Positions 53,782 through 64,000 of a DNA stretch of 64,000 nucleotides are shown piece after piece (within the stretch, counting starts at the first letter, position 1; every line of letters starts with the position of its first letter). Source of the DNA: Microbacterium algeriense (GTDB taxonomy: Bacteria > Actinomycetota > Actinomycetes > Actinomycetales > Microbacteriaceae); the NCBI RefSeq assembly GCF_008868005.1, contig NZ_WAAO01000002.1, positions 620,001 through 684,000 on the forward strand. Reading direction: 5' to 3'. A program made the position numbers and the translations under genes. The notes under the pieces were generated by a model. It was not told the DNA's origin. It ran no database searches and saw only the letters and a program-made list of their open reading frames with translations.

Positions 53782-54497
53782 GCACCGAGATCAGAGGTCC
53801 GGTGGAGCTGCCGGCCCGCCGCGAGGACATCGAGCTGCGGACAGCGGACGGGCTGACCCTCGTCGGCGAGCTGGCCGTGCCGTCGGAGACTCCGCCGGTC
53901 GCGACGCTGGTGACGCTGCATCCGCTGCCCACGGCAGGCGGATTCATGGACTCCCACATCATCCGGAAGGCGGCGGCTCGGCTGCCGGCTCTCGCTGACC
54001 TGGCGGTCCTCCGATTCAACACGCGTGGGACCACGTCGCCGCGGGGGACCAGCGACGGAGCCTTCGACGGCGGCGAGGCCGAGCGCCAGGATGTCGCGGC
54101 AGCGATGGCGTTCGTCCGCGAGCGTGGGCTGCCGCGCCCGTGGCTGCTGGGGTGGTCGTTCGGCACCGAACTGGCCTTGAAGTACGGCAGGCAGCACGAC
54201 ATCGAGGGCGTCATCCTGCTCTCGCCGCCGCTGCACCGCGCCTCCGCGGAAGAGGTCGCTGCGTGGGCCGGGACGGACGTGCCCGTCGTCGTGCTCGTCC
54301 CCGAGTTCGATGACTATCTGCGTCCCCCGGAGGCGCGTGAGCGCTTCGCCTCGATCCCGCACGCCCGGCTGATCGCCGTGGAGGGCGGCAAGCACCTGTG
54401 GGTGGGGGAGACCCAGACGCGCCGCGTGCTGACCGAGATCGTCGGCGCGGTGAACCCGTCGGCGCTTCCTCTCGCCACCGAGTGGCCGATCGACTGA
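53778..54497 (+). CDS. Alpha/beta hydrolase
   Basis: 239 residues from GTG 53778. Nucleophile elbow GWSFGTE (Ser), acid in VVLVPEFDDYL and His in VEGGKHLW. FNTRGTTSPRGTSDGAFDGGEAERQDV is typical of the CocE/NonD-like short hydrolases with a GxSxG of G-W-S-F-G. Substrate unknown. Confidence 0.85.
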   Translation: MSTEIRGPVELPARREDIELRTADGLTLVGELAVPSETPPVATLVTLHPLPTAGGFMDSHIIRKAAARLPALADLAVLRFNTRGTTSPRGTSDGAFDGGEAERQDVAAAMAFVRERGLPRPWLLGWSFGTELALKYGRQHDIEGVILLSPPLHRASAEEVAAWAGTDVPVVVLVPEFDDYLRPPEARERFASIPHARLIAVEGGKHLWVGETQTRRVLTEIVGAVNPSALPLATEWPID

Positions 54498-54512
54498 GCG
54501 CGTCGCGGCGGC

Positions 54513-55574
54513 TCAGAGCTCGTTCATCCGCGGGATGAGCACCTGGCGGTACAGGATCAGGATGCTGGCCGCCACCGGGATCGCGATGAGCGCGCCCAGC
54601 AGGCCGAGCAGGCTGCCGCCCGCGAGTGCCGCGACGACGACCACGGCGCCGGGCACGGACACCGCGCGACTCATGATGCGCGGCGAGATGATGTACGCCT
54701 CGATCTGCATGTAGATCAGGTAGTAGATCGCCGCAGCGATCGCCGTCCCGGGGGAGCCGAGGCCGGGGAGCAGACACACGAGGACGATGATCGTCGACCC
54801 CGTGAGGGTTCCGACGAGCGGGATCAGCGAGAAGAAGAAGGCCACGACGGCCAGCACCGCGGGGAACGGGGCCTGGATGATCGACAGGTAGATGGCGCTG
54901 AGCACGCCGTTGATGACACCCTGCGAGACCTGCCCCATGACGTAGTAGCCGACCGAGTCGGTGATCTGCTCCGCGAGATCGATGAAGCGGTCGCGCTTGG
55001 ACGCCGGCGCGAGCTGGTACACCGCGCGCTTGAGCGACGGGGTGGAGGCGGTGAGGTAGATCGTCAGGATGAGGACGATGAAGGCGCCGAAGAGGCCGCT
55101 GAGGACGGCGCCACTGGCGACCAGCACTCCCTGTCCGATCGACCCGCCGATCTCGGTGAGATTGGTCGTCAGCCAATCCGTGACGTAGGTGAAGACGTCG
55201 TCGACCAGCAGGTTCGGGAAGGTGGCCTGCATCCACTCCTTGAGGTCGGGGATGAGGTTTCCCCGCTGCACGATCGCCGAGATCTGCGCGATGAGCTGCG
55301 AGATCTGGTCCACCAGGACGGGGAGGATGATCAGCACGATCCCCACGAACACCCCCAGGACGGCGAGGATCGTCACGACCACCGCGAGCCATCGGGGGAG
55401 GCGGCGGCGTTCGAGGAACGAGACAAGGGGATCCAGGCCGAGGCTCAGGAAGAGCGCCGTCCCGAGGTAGAGCAGCACCGTCGACAGCGTCTGGACGCTG
55501 CTGATCAGGAGGATGCCCAGTCCCACGCCGAGCGTCGCCACCAGCGCGGTGCGAAAGGGGTTGTGGATCTTCAT
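54513..55574 (-). CDS. AI-2E family transporter
   Basis: 353 residues from ATG 55574. About eight membrane segments in the UPF0118/PerM arrangement, with the conserved FSLIPLVGTLTG and QIEAYIISPRIMSRAVSVPGAVVVVAALAGGSLLGLLGALIAIP. The family includes TqsA (autoinducer-2) and Na+/H+ antiporters; the substrate here is not evident. Confidence 0.9.
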   Translation of the reverse strand: MKIHNPFRTALVATLGVGLGILLISSVQTLSTVLLYLGTALFLSLGLDPLVSFLERRRLPRWLAVVVTILAVLGVFVGIVLIILPVLVDQISQLIAQISAIVQRGNLIPDLKEWMQATFPNLLVDDVFTYVTDWLTTNLTEIGGSIGQGVLVASGAVLSGLFGAFIVLILTIYLTASTPSLKRAVYQLAPASKRDRFIDLAEQITDSVGYYVMGQVSQGVINGVLSAIYLSIIQAPFPAVLAVVAFFFSLIPLVGTLTGSTIIVLVCLLPGLGSPGTAIAAAIYYLIYMQIEAYIISPRIMSRAVSVPGAVVVVAALAGGSLLGLLGALIAIPVAASILILYRQVLIPRMNEL

Positions 55575-55754
55575 GCAGCGACTCCTCGAGACCGGTGGAG
55601 CAAGGCTATCGAGGCGCAACGTCGCAGAGCCTGCGACGTGCCGGTCCAGGGTGCACTGCATGTGCTCGTGGGCAACACACAGGTGATTTCGCTAGTCTGA
55701 AATGTCGAGTGTTGCGTCGCGGGTGGATGCCTGCGATGCGTGAGGAGACTATTC

Positions 55755-57713
55755 GTGCGTTTCGTATGGGCCGTGGTGGCCTTCGTGCTGGCCGCGGCGC
55801 TGATCGGCGCGGGGATCGCCCAGCGCACCATCTTCGTGGGCCCCGACTCTCAGAAGACCGAGGTCGCGATCGATGAGCCGGCGCCGTTCGTGCTTCTCGA
55901 CGGCGATGTGCTGCGGATCAATCCGGGGGCGCAGACGCTGATCGTCCGGGGCGACGGGGAGATCTTCGGCAGCTACGGCCGGACCGCCGACATGGAGGCC
56001 TGGCTCGCCGACTCCGACTACAACCACGTCACGGTCGACGACGACGGGGATCTGAACGTCGAGCACGTCACCGCGCCGACAGGCGAGGACGAGGCCCAGG
56101 GCGGCGACGATCCCACGACGGAAGGCACCGAGGGCGACGCCGCCGAAGAGGAGCCGACCGGGCGCGATCCGCGCGGTTCCGACCTGTGGCTCGACTCCTT
56201 CGGCGAGGAGAACCTCCTCACGGCCGACAACATGCAGCTCCCGGAGGGCACCAGCCTCCTCATCGCCTACGACGGCACGAAGGACGCTCCGGACGACATC
56301 GTCGTCTCCTGGCCGCTGGACAACTCCACGCCCTGGGCCGGCCCGCTCATGGTCGCCGGTGGTGTGGTCCTCCTGATCGGCCTCATCCTCTACGTGCTCG
56401 CCATCCGCCACCAGCGCCGCGGCCGTGGCCCGCGCCGCAAGGGCCCCGGCCCGCTGCCGGCGACCGAGCCGATCGACGTCGCGGTGCTCCCGCCGGCGGA
56501 ACGCGCGGCCATCGAACAGCCGGAGACCGACGGCGCGGAGCCGCGCGGCGCGCAGAACGGCGATGGCGGGGAGATCGAAGAGGCGGAGATCGTGGACGAA
56601 GACAAGGGCACCGAGGGAAAGCGCTCCCTGCAGGCGTCCCCAGTGGGTCGGCGGCGGCGCATGCTCGCCCTCCCCGTCCTCGGACTGACCGCGATCCTCG
56701 CTGCGGGCTGCTCGGCCGATTCCTGGCCGCAGCTCGGTGACGCCTCGCCCTCGCCGTCGCCCAGCCCCACCGTGATCGCGCCGGAGAACCAGAAGCCGCC
56801 GGCCGTCACCGAGGCGCAGGCGAAGCGCATCCTCCGGACGATCTCCGACACGGTCGCTGAGGCCGACGCGGCGCTCGATCTCGACCTCGCGGCGACTCGT
56901 CTGGACGGACCGGCGCTGACGGCGCGGACGACCGAGTACGCCCTGCGGACCGCGCTCCCCGACACGCCCGTGCCCTCCGCCATCCCGACCGATGACTTCG
57001 AGGTCGTGCTTCCGGAGGCGACCGACGTCTGGCCCCGTACGGTCCTCGCGCTCACCAAGAGCAACGGCGACGACACCGTACCGCCGGTGCTGCTGACGAT
57101 GACGCAGGCGGACCCCTGGTCCGACTACAAGGTGACCAACATGGCGGAGATGTCGGCCGATGCCGAGTTCCCCGCAGTGGCGGCCTCCTGGCTCGGGACC
57201 TCCATGGTGCCGGCTGACTCGGCCTTCCTCGCCCTCCCTCCCGCCGAGCTGGCAGCGGCTTTCGCCGACGTCGTCGACACGGGGGAGAAGAGCGCGTCAT
57301 ACGGCCTGTTCGACGATCTGTCGCTCACCTTCGCCAAGTCGATCAACGACAGCCGGCAGGCAGTGGTCCAGGCGCTGGCGGACAAGGGCGCGTCCGAGAC
57401 CTCGGCGGCCGCGTTCGACATGGCTCCCACGGACGCGTCGCCCATCTCGATGACCACGCTCGACAGCGGTGCGATCGTCGCCGTGACCCTCACCGATGTC
57501 GAGTCCGTGACCCCGACCGGTTCGGACGTGGTCATCCGCTTCGGCGACAACGCCCAGGCGAAGGCGCTCACGGGAGCGACCGAATCGGCCAAGGGCATCG
57601 AGACGACGTACGAGTTCCAGCTGTTCTTCGCCGTCCCCGCACAGGGTTCGACGGAGCAGATCCGTCTCCTGGCCGCGCGCCAGGACATCGTTTCCGCGAA
57701 GGTGATCAAGTGA
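55755..57713 (+). CDS. Multi-segment membrane protein with an internal lipobox, unknown function
   Basis: 652 residues from GTG 55755 (AGGAG 7 bases upstream; GTG 55740 also in frame). TM1 at the N-terminus (FVWAVVAFVLAAALIGAG), an acidic extracytoplasmic part, TM2 about 194-216 (VAGGVVLLIGLILYVLAI), a cytoplasmic RRGRGPRRKGPG stretch, then at 303-319 LALPVLGLTAILAAGCSAD, which looks like a lipoprotein signal peptide with lipobox LAAGC. The last 330 residues are a Thr/Ala-rich extracytoplasmic domain. Reads as a fusion of a membrane protein and a lipoprotein. Overlaps ybbN by GTGA. Confidence 0.75.
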   Translation: MRFVWAVVAFVLAAALIGAGIAQRTIFVGPDSQKTEVAIDEPAPFVLLDGDVLRINPGAQTLIVRGDGEIFGSYGRTADMEAWLADSDYNHVTVDDDGDLNVEHVTAPTGEDEAQGGDDPTTEGTEGDAAEEEPTGRDPRGSDLWLDSFGEENLLTADNMQLPEGTSLLIAYDGTKDAPDDIVVSWPLDNSTPWAGPLMVAGGVVLLIGLILYVLAIRHQRRGRGPRRKGPGPLPATEPIDVAVLPPAERAAIEQPETDGAEPRGAQNGDGGEIEEAEIVDEDKGTEGKRSLQASPVGRRRRMLALPVLGLTAILAAGCSADSWPQLGDASPSPSPSPTVIAPENQKPPAVTEAQAKRILRTISDTVAEADAALDLDLAATRLDGPALTARTTEYALRTALPDTPVPSAIPTDDFEVVLPEATDVWPRTVLALTKSNGDDTVPPVLLTMTQADPWSDYKVTNMAEMSADAEFPAVAASWLGTSMVPADSAFLALPPAELAAAFADVVDTGEKSASYGLFDDLSLTFAKSINDSRQAVVQALADKGASETSAAAFDMAPTDASPISMTTLDSGAIVAVTLTDVESVTPTGSDVVIRFGDNAQAKALTGATESAKGIETTYEFQLFFAVPAQGSTEQIRLLAARQDIVSAKVIK

Positions 57714-58633
57714 GCGAAATCTCTCCGGCCGCACTGCGCGGCGCTGTGGACCTGTCGAGCCTCCGCAACCGGCCGGCGCCGCAAGCCGGGGGAGCGCCCG
57801 ATCCGGGCGTCGTCGACGTCGTGGTGGACGCCACCGACGAGACGTTCGGTCAGATCCTGGAGCTCTCCCGCACGGTGCCCGTGGTCGTCGACCTCTGGGC
57901 CGAGTGGTGCGGGCCGTGCAAGCAGCTCAGCCCCATCCTCGAGCAGGTCACGCGCGAGCTCGGCGGCCGGGTCCTCCTGGCCAAGGTCGACGTGGACGCG
58001 AACCCGCAGCTCGCGCAGAGCTTCCGCGCGCAGTCCATCCCGATGGTGGTGGCCCTGATCGCCGGACAGCCCGTCCCGATGTTCACGGGTGCCGTGCCCG
58101 AGCAGCAGGTGCGCGAGGTGTTCGCTCAGCTGCTGCAGGTCGCAGCGCAGAACGGCGTGACCGGGACTCTCTCCGTGGGCGAGGCGGCCGACGCGCCGAG
58201 TGCGCCGGCCGAGCCGGAGCTTCCGCCGCTGCACGCCGAGGCGTTCGCGGCCATCGAGACCGGTGACTACGCGGCGGCCATCCGTGCGTACGAGAAGGCC
58301 CTCGCCGAGAACCCCCGCGATGAGGACGCACGCGCCGGGCTGGGACAGGTCCGTCTTCTGGATCGCGTGCAGGGGCTCGATCTGCAGGAGGCTCGCGCCG
58401 CTGCAGCCGCCGATCCGCTCGACGTCCAGGCGCAGTTCGCGGTGGCCGACCTCGATCTGTCGGGCGGTCACGTGGAGGACGCGTTCGGCCGGCTGCTCGA
58501 CCTGTTCGCTCAGCTGCCGTCCGACCAGCGCACGCCCGTGCGGGAGCGTCTGGTCGAGTTGTTCGGACTCATCGGCGCCGCGGACCCTCGCGTCATCGCG
58601 GCGCGCAACCGCCTCTCGTCGCTGCTGTTCTAG
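57710..58633 (+). CDS. ybbN: Co-chaperone YbbN (thioredoxin-TPR)
   Basis: 307 residues. Thioredoxin domain with WAEWCGPCKQLSPIL (active CGPC) and PMVVALIAGQPVPMFTGA, then TPR-like repeats AIETGDYAAAIRAYEKALAENPRDEDARAGLGQVRL. Holdase-type chaperone-linked protein. GTG start overlapping the previous stop. Confidence 0.9.
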   Translation: MSEISPAALRGAVDLSSLRNRPAPQAGGAPDPGVVDVVVDATDETFGQILELSRTVPVVVDLWAEWCGPCKQLSPILEQVTRELGGRVLLAKVDVDANPQLAQSFRAQSIPMVVALIAGQPVPMFTGAVPEQQVREVFAQLLQVAAQNGVTGTLSVGEAADAPSAPAEPELPPLHAEAFAAIETGDYAAAIRAYEKALAENPRDEDARAGLGQVRLLDRVQGLDLQEARAAAAADPLDVQAQFAVADLDLSGGHVEDAFGRLLDLFAQLPSDQRTPVRERLVELFGLIGAADPRVIAARNRLSSLLF

Positions 58634-58646
58634 CAGCGCGGGTGTC

Positions 58647-58675
58647 TCGGTCCCGGCGCATGCCGCCGGGACCGA
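58647..58675. terminator. Terminator between ybbN and glgB
   Basis: 12-bp stem TCGGTCCCGGCG/CGCCGGGACCGA with a 5-base loop at convergent gene ends. Confidence 0.65.
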
Positions 58676-58681
58676 TTCCGT

Positions 58682-60882
<2,201 letters not shown>

Positions 60883-60886
<4 letters not shown>

Positions 60887-62955
60887 GATCGCTCCCTCAC
60901 CTTCAGGATGTGCACCGGCTCGGCGAAGGCGTCGAGCCGCACGTAGTTGTGGTCGCGCCACGTCCAGACCTCGCCCGTGAGGAGGTCTTCGACCTCGAAG
61001 GCGTCCCCGAGGGGAACGCCCCAGACGGTGGTGTCGAGGTGCACCGTCGTCTCGCGGACCGAGTGCGGGTCGACGTTCGCGACGACGATGATGGTGTCCG
61101 CCCTCCCCGTGCCGGTGAAGGCCGCGTCGAGGTGCTTGCTGTACACGAGGATGGCGTCGTCGTCGCTCCAGTGCGAGCGGAAGTTGCGCAGCTGCCCCAG
61201 CGCCGGGTGTGCGCCCCGGATCTCGTTGAGCCTGCGCAGGAGCGGCGCCAGGGACTCGCCGCGCTCCTCGGCGCCCTTCCAATCGCGGAACTTGTACTCG
61301 TACTTCTCGTTGTCGATGTTCTCCTCGGAACCGGGCCGCGCCACGTTCTCGAAGAGCTCGTACCCGGCATAGACCCCGTAGACGGGACCGGCGGTGGCGG
61401 CGATACAGGCGCGGATGCGGTACGCGGCCCTGCCGCCGAACTGCAGGTACTCGGTGAGGATGTCGTGCGTGTTGACGAACAGATTCGGTCGCATGTAGTC
61501 GGCGGTCTCGTGCGACACCGACGTCAGGAACTCCTCCAGCTCGGCCTTGCTGTTGCGCCACGTGAAGTAGCTGTAGCTCTGCTGGAATCCGACGGCGGCG
61601 AGCGCACGCATCACGGCCGGACGGGTGAACGCCTCGGCGAGGAAGATCACGTCCGGATCGACGGCGCCGACCTCGCGGATGAGCCATTCCCAGAACTGCA
61701 GCGGTTTGGTGTGCGGGTTGTCGACGCGGAAGATCTTGACGCCCTGCGCGACCCAGTGCTGCACGATGCGCAGCATCTCCTCCGCGATCCCTTCCGGGTC
61801 GTTGTCGAAGTTGAGCGGGTAGATGTCCTGGTACTTCTTCGGTGGGTTCTCGGCGTAGGCGATCGAGCCGTCGGGGAGGGTCGTGAACCATTCCGGATGC
61901 TCGGCCACCCACGGGTGATCCGGCGAGGCCTGCAGGGCGAGGTCCAGGGCGACCTCGAGCCCTTCCTTCCTGGCTGCGCGCACGAAGAAGCGGAAATCCT
62001 GCTCCGTGCCGAGATCGGGGTGGATCGCGTCGTGCCCGCCCTCGGCCGCGCCGATCGCGTACGGCGAGCCCGGGTCTCCGGCCTCGGCGACGAGCGTGTT
62101 GTTGCGGCCCTTCCGATTGGTCGTGCCGATCGGGTGGACGGGGACGAGATAGATCACGTCGAAGCCCATCGCCGCGACCTCGGGCAGACGTCGCGCGGCG
62201 GTCCGGAAGGTCCCGCTCCTGACGCTGCCGTCCTTGAGGCGGCGCGCCCCCTCGGAGCGGGGGAAGAACTCGTACCATGCCCCGACTCCGGCGGCGCGGC
62301 GGTCGACGTGCAGGGAGTGCTCGACCGACGCGGAACGGAGCGTGGTCACCGGCCGGTCACGGAAGAGCCGGGCGAGCTCGGCATCCGTCGACATCGCGAG
62401 AGTCATGGTCCCGTCGTCGGTGCGCAACTGCGCCGAGATCGCGAGAAGCCGCTTCCGCTCCGCCGCGGGACGGTCCTTCTCCGCGGCGGCGCGTGCGAGC
62501 AGATCCGCGCCGAGCGCGGCCATCACCGGCACGTCGACGCCCGCCGCGACCTTCAGCTCCGCGGCGTGCGCCCAGGTCGCGAAGTCGTCGGAGAACGCTT
62601 CGAAGCGGAATCCCCAGGTTCCCTGCTCGTCGAGGGCGATGGCGGCCGCCCACGTGTCGGTCCCGTCGGCTCGCGGCGTCAGCCTGTGCAGGCTGCTCTC
62701 GCCCGACGGAGACGTCAGACGCAGGTGCACGCCGATCGCATCGTGTCCTTCGCGGAACGAGACGACACGGAACGGCACGACCTCGCCGACGAAGGCCTTC
62801 GGCACGAACCCGCCGGGAACGGAGGGCGACGGGTCGAGCAGCGGGAGCCGCGTCGTGCGCAGATCTCCCGGCAGGTCGGCTTCGCCGAGCGCGCGCATCG
62901 GGATCTGAGCGGGGCTCCGAAGAGCCGGGGACCGGGTACCAGCACGTGCAGACAC
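60883..62955 (-). CDS. glgE: Maltokinase-pathway maltosyltransferase GlgE
   Basis: 690 residues from GTG 62955 (an ATG at 62898 would give 671). Uses alpha-maltose-1-phosphate to lengthen alpha-1,4-glucan. NPIGTTNRKGRNN-type VHPIGTTNRKGRNNTL, VKIFRVDNPHTKPLQFWEW (nucleophile Asp), FLAEAFTRP (Glu) and VNTHDILTEYLQFGG are GlgE-specific. Start is uncertain: neither has a strong ribosome binding site. Confidence 0.95.
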
Positions 62956-63020
62956 ATCCCGAATGTACCGCGCGGACCCGGTGGCGGGTAGCGCGCCGCG
63001 TGGTGCGTCGGCGGCGCGCG

Positions 63021-64000
63021 TCATTCGACGCGGAACAGCCTCATCGAGGTCCCAGAGACCGGGAGCACGTCTCCCGGCGCGAAGACCTCCTGCTCCTCGG
63101 AGGGACGCTCCTGAGCGCTCGACCACAGTGACACGAAGCGCGTCGCCCCCTCGATCTCCTCGGGCAGGCGGACGTCGATGGGCGACTCCGTCCCGTGCAC
63201 GATGAGCAGGATCCGGTTGTACGCCTCGGTCTCGGGCGTGGACGCCGCGACGTACTGGAGCGTGCGGTTGCCGGGGTCGGTCCACTGGTGTGCTTCCATC
63301 GTCTCGCCGTTCTGGTCGTACCAGTCCATGACGGAGGCGCCGGGGATGTGCTCGCCCAGCCGGGCGTAGCGGGTCGGCCGCAGTGCCGGGTTCTCCTCGC
63401 GGAGGCGGATCAGGCGGGCGACGTGCGCACGCAGGTCCTCCTGCCACGGTTCGAAGTCCCAGGCGAGCCAGGTGAGCGCCGAGTCCTGCGCGTAGGCGTT
63501 GTTGTTCCCCTTCTGGGTCCGCCCGACCTCATCGCCCGCGGTGAGCATGGGGATCCCGGCGGAGAGCAGCAAGGTGCCGAGGAGGTTGCGCATCGCCTTG
63601 CGCCGGGCAGCGAGGATCGCGGGATCGTCGGTCGGCCCCTCGATGCCGTGGTTGAACGCGCGGTTCGTGTCCGCACCGTCGCGGTTGTGCTCGCCGTTGG
63701 CCTCGTTGTGCTTGACGTCGTACGACACGAGGTCGTGGAGAGTGAAGCCGTCATGGGCCGTGACGAAGTTGACGCTCGCCAGCGGCCCCCTGTCCTCGCT
63801 GAACGTGTTCGAGGAGCCGGCGAGACGCGTCGCGAATCCGCCGATGCCGACCGGGGCGGACGCTCGCCGCGCGTAGTCGATGTCGCTCAGCCAGAAGTTG
63901 CGCACGCGGTCGCGGTAGCGGTCGTTCCACTCGTGCCAGCCCGCAGGGAAGTTCCCGGTCTGCCAGCCGCCGAGGCCGACGTCCCACGGCTCGGCGATGA
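63021..64000 (-). CDS. glgX: Glycogen debranching enzyme GlgX, N-terminal part beyond the window
   Basis: C-terminal about 326 residues; the frame is open through base 64000. At the edge it reads IAEPWDVGLGGWQTGNFPAGWHEWNDRYRD, then NFVTAHDGFTLHDLVSYDVKHNEANGEHN and AGDEVGRTQKGNNNAY, all diagnostic of GlgX isoamylase. Hydrolyses alpha-1,6 links in limit dextrins. It groups with glgE-glgB on the same strand. Confidence 0.95.
   Translation of the reverse strand, partial: IAEPWDVGLGGWQTGNFPAGWHEWNDRYRDRVRNFWLSDIDYARRASAPVGIGGFATRLAGSSNTFSEDRGPLASVNFVTAHDGFTLHDLVSYDVKHNEANGEHNRDGADTNRAFNHGIEGPTDDPAILAARRKAMRNLLGTLLLSAGIPMLTAGDEVGRTQKGNNNAYAQDSALTWLAWDFEPWQEDLRAHVARLIRLREENPALRPTRYARLGEHIPGASVMDWYDQNGETMEAHQWTDPGNRTLQYVAASTPETEAYNRILLIVHGTESPIDVRLPEEIEGATRFVSLWSSAQERPSEEQEVFAPGDVLPVSGTSMRLFRVE

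Overview
The window is high-GC actinobacterial chromosome and most resembles Microbacteriaceae, probably Microbacterium. The evidence is the gene neighbourhoods (smc-ftsY, lipB-lipA, rpsP-khpA-rimM-trmD, lepB-rnhB-DUF2469-yraN-comM-dprA-xerC, rpsB-tsf-pyrH-frr-cdsA), the strong G/C third-position bias, and the GlgE/GlgB alpha-glucan genes. The genus is inference. No rRNA, tRNA or CRISPR was seen.

Layout, left to right. 1-6.3 kb holds accessory metabolism: a cut-off choloylglycine hydrolase/penicillin acylase, an aldo/keto reductase with an SDR, an ABC exporter pair, a tandem-GNAT protein and a small basic protein. 6.8-16 kb is SMC and the two SRP GTPases (FtsY, Ffh), with lipoate genes and a TetR regulator between them. 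16-24 kb is an EamA exporter with a divergent LysR gene, then a glycerol regulon (glpD, glpF, glpK) divergent from a SorC/DeoR-type regulator with a perfect 14-bp operator-like palindrome, then a YbdK-type carboxylate-amine ligase. 24.4-31.4 kb is ribosome, tRNA-modification and secretion housekeeping, interrupted by map and a histidine phosphatase on the other strand.

32.35-44.12 kb is an 11.8-kb mobile element inserted in the Walker B codons of comM. Removing it rebuilds an intact 509-codon comM. It carries a large serine integrase next to attR. It also has one HK97-type major capsid protein, a small-terminase-like HGG protein, an XRE-type HTH protein, a prim-pol/RepA-like helicase, a dense helically phased GTAC-repeat array that looks like an origin, and a second small serine recombinase. 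Its cargo is a DUF4393 (Abi-alpha-like) gene, a DUF4145 gene and a zinc-ribbon gene. No portal, large terminase, protease, tail or lysis gene is visible. I infer a phage satellite that makes its own capsid and perhaps directs its own packaging. A perfect 21-bp inverted repeat flanks its replication module.

44.1-64 kb returns to host sequence: the 3' part of comM, dprA, xerC, an M23-like protein, rpsB-tsf, pyrH-frr-cdsA, a DivIVA-domain protein, a secreted lysozyme-fold protein, an AI-2E family transporter, an unusual membrane protein with an internal lipobox, a thioredoxin-TPR co-chaperone, and glgX-glgE-glgB on the minus strand (glgX runs off the right edge).
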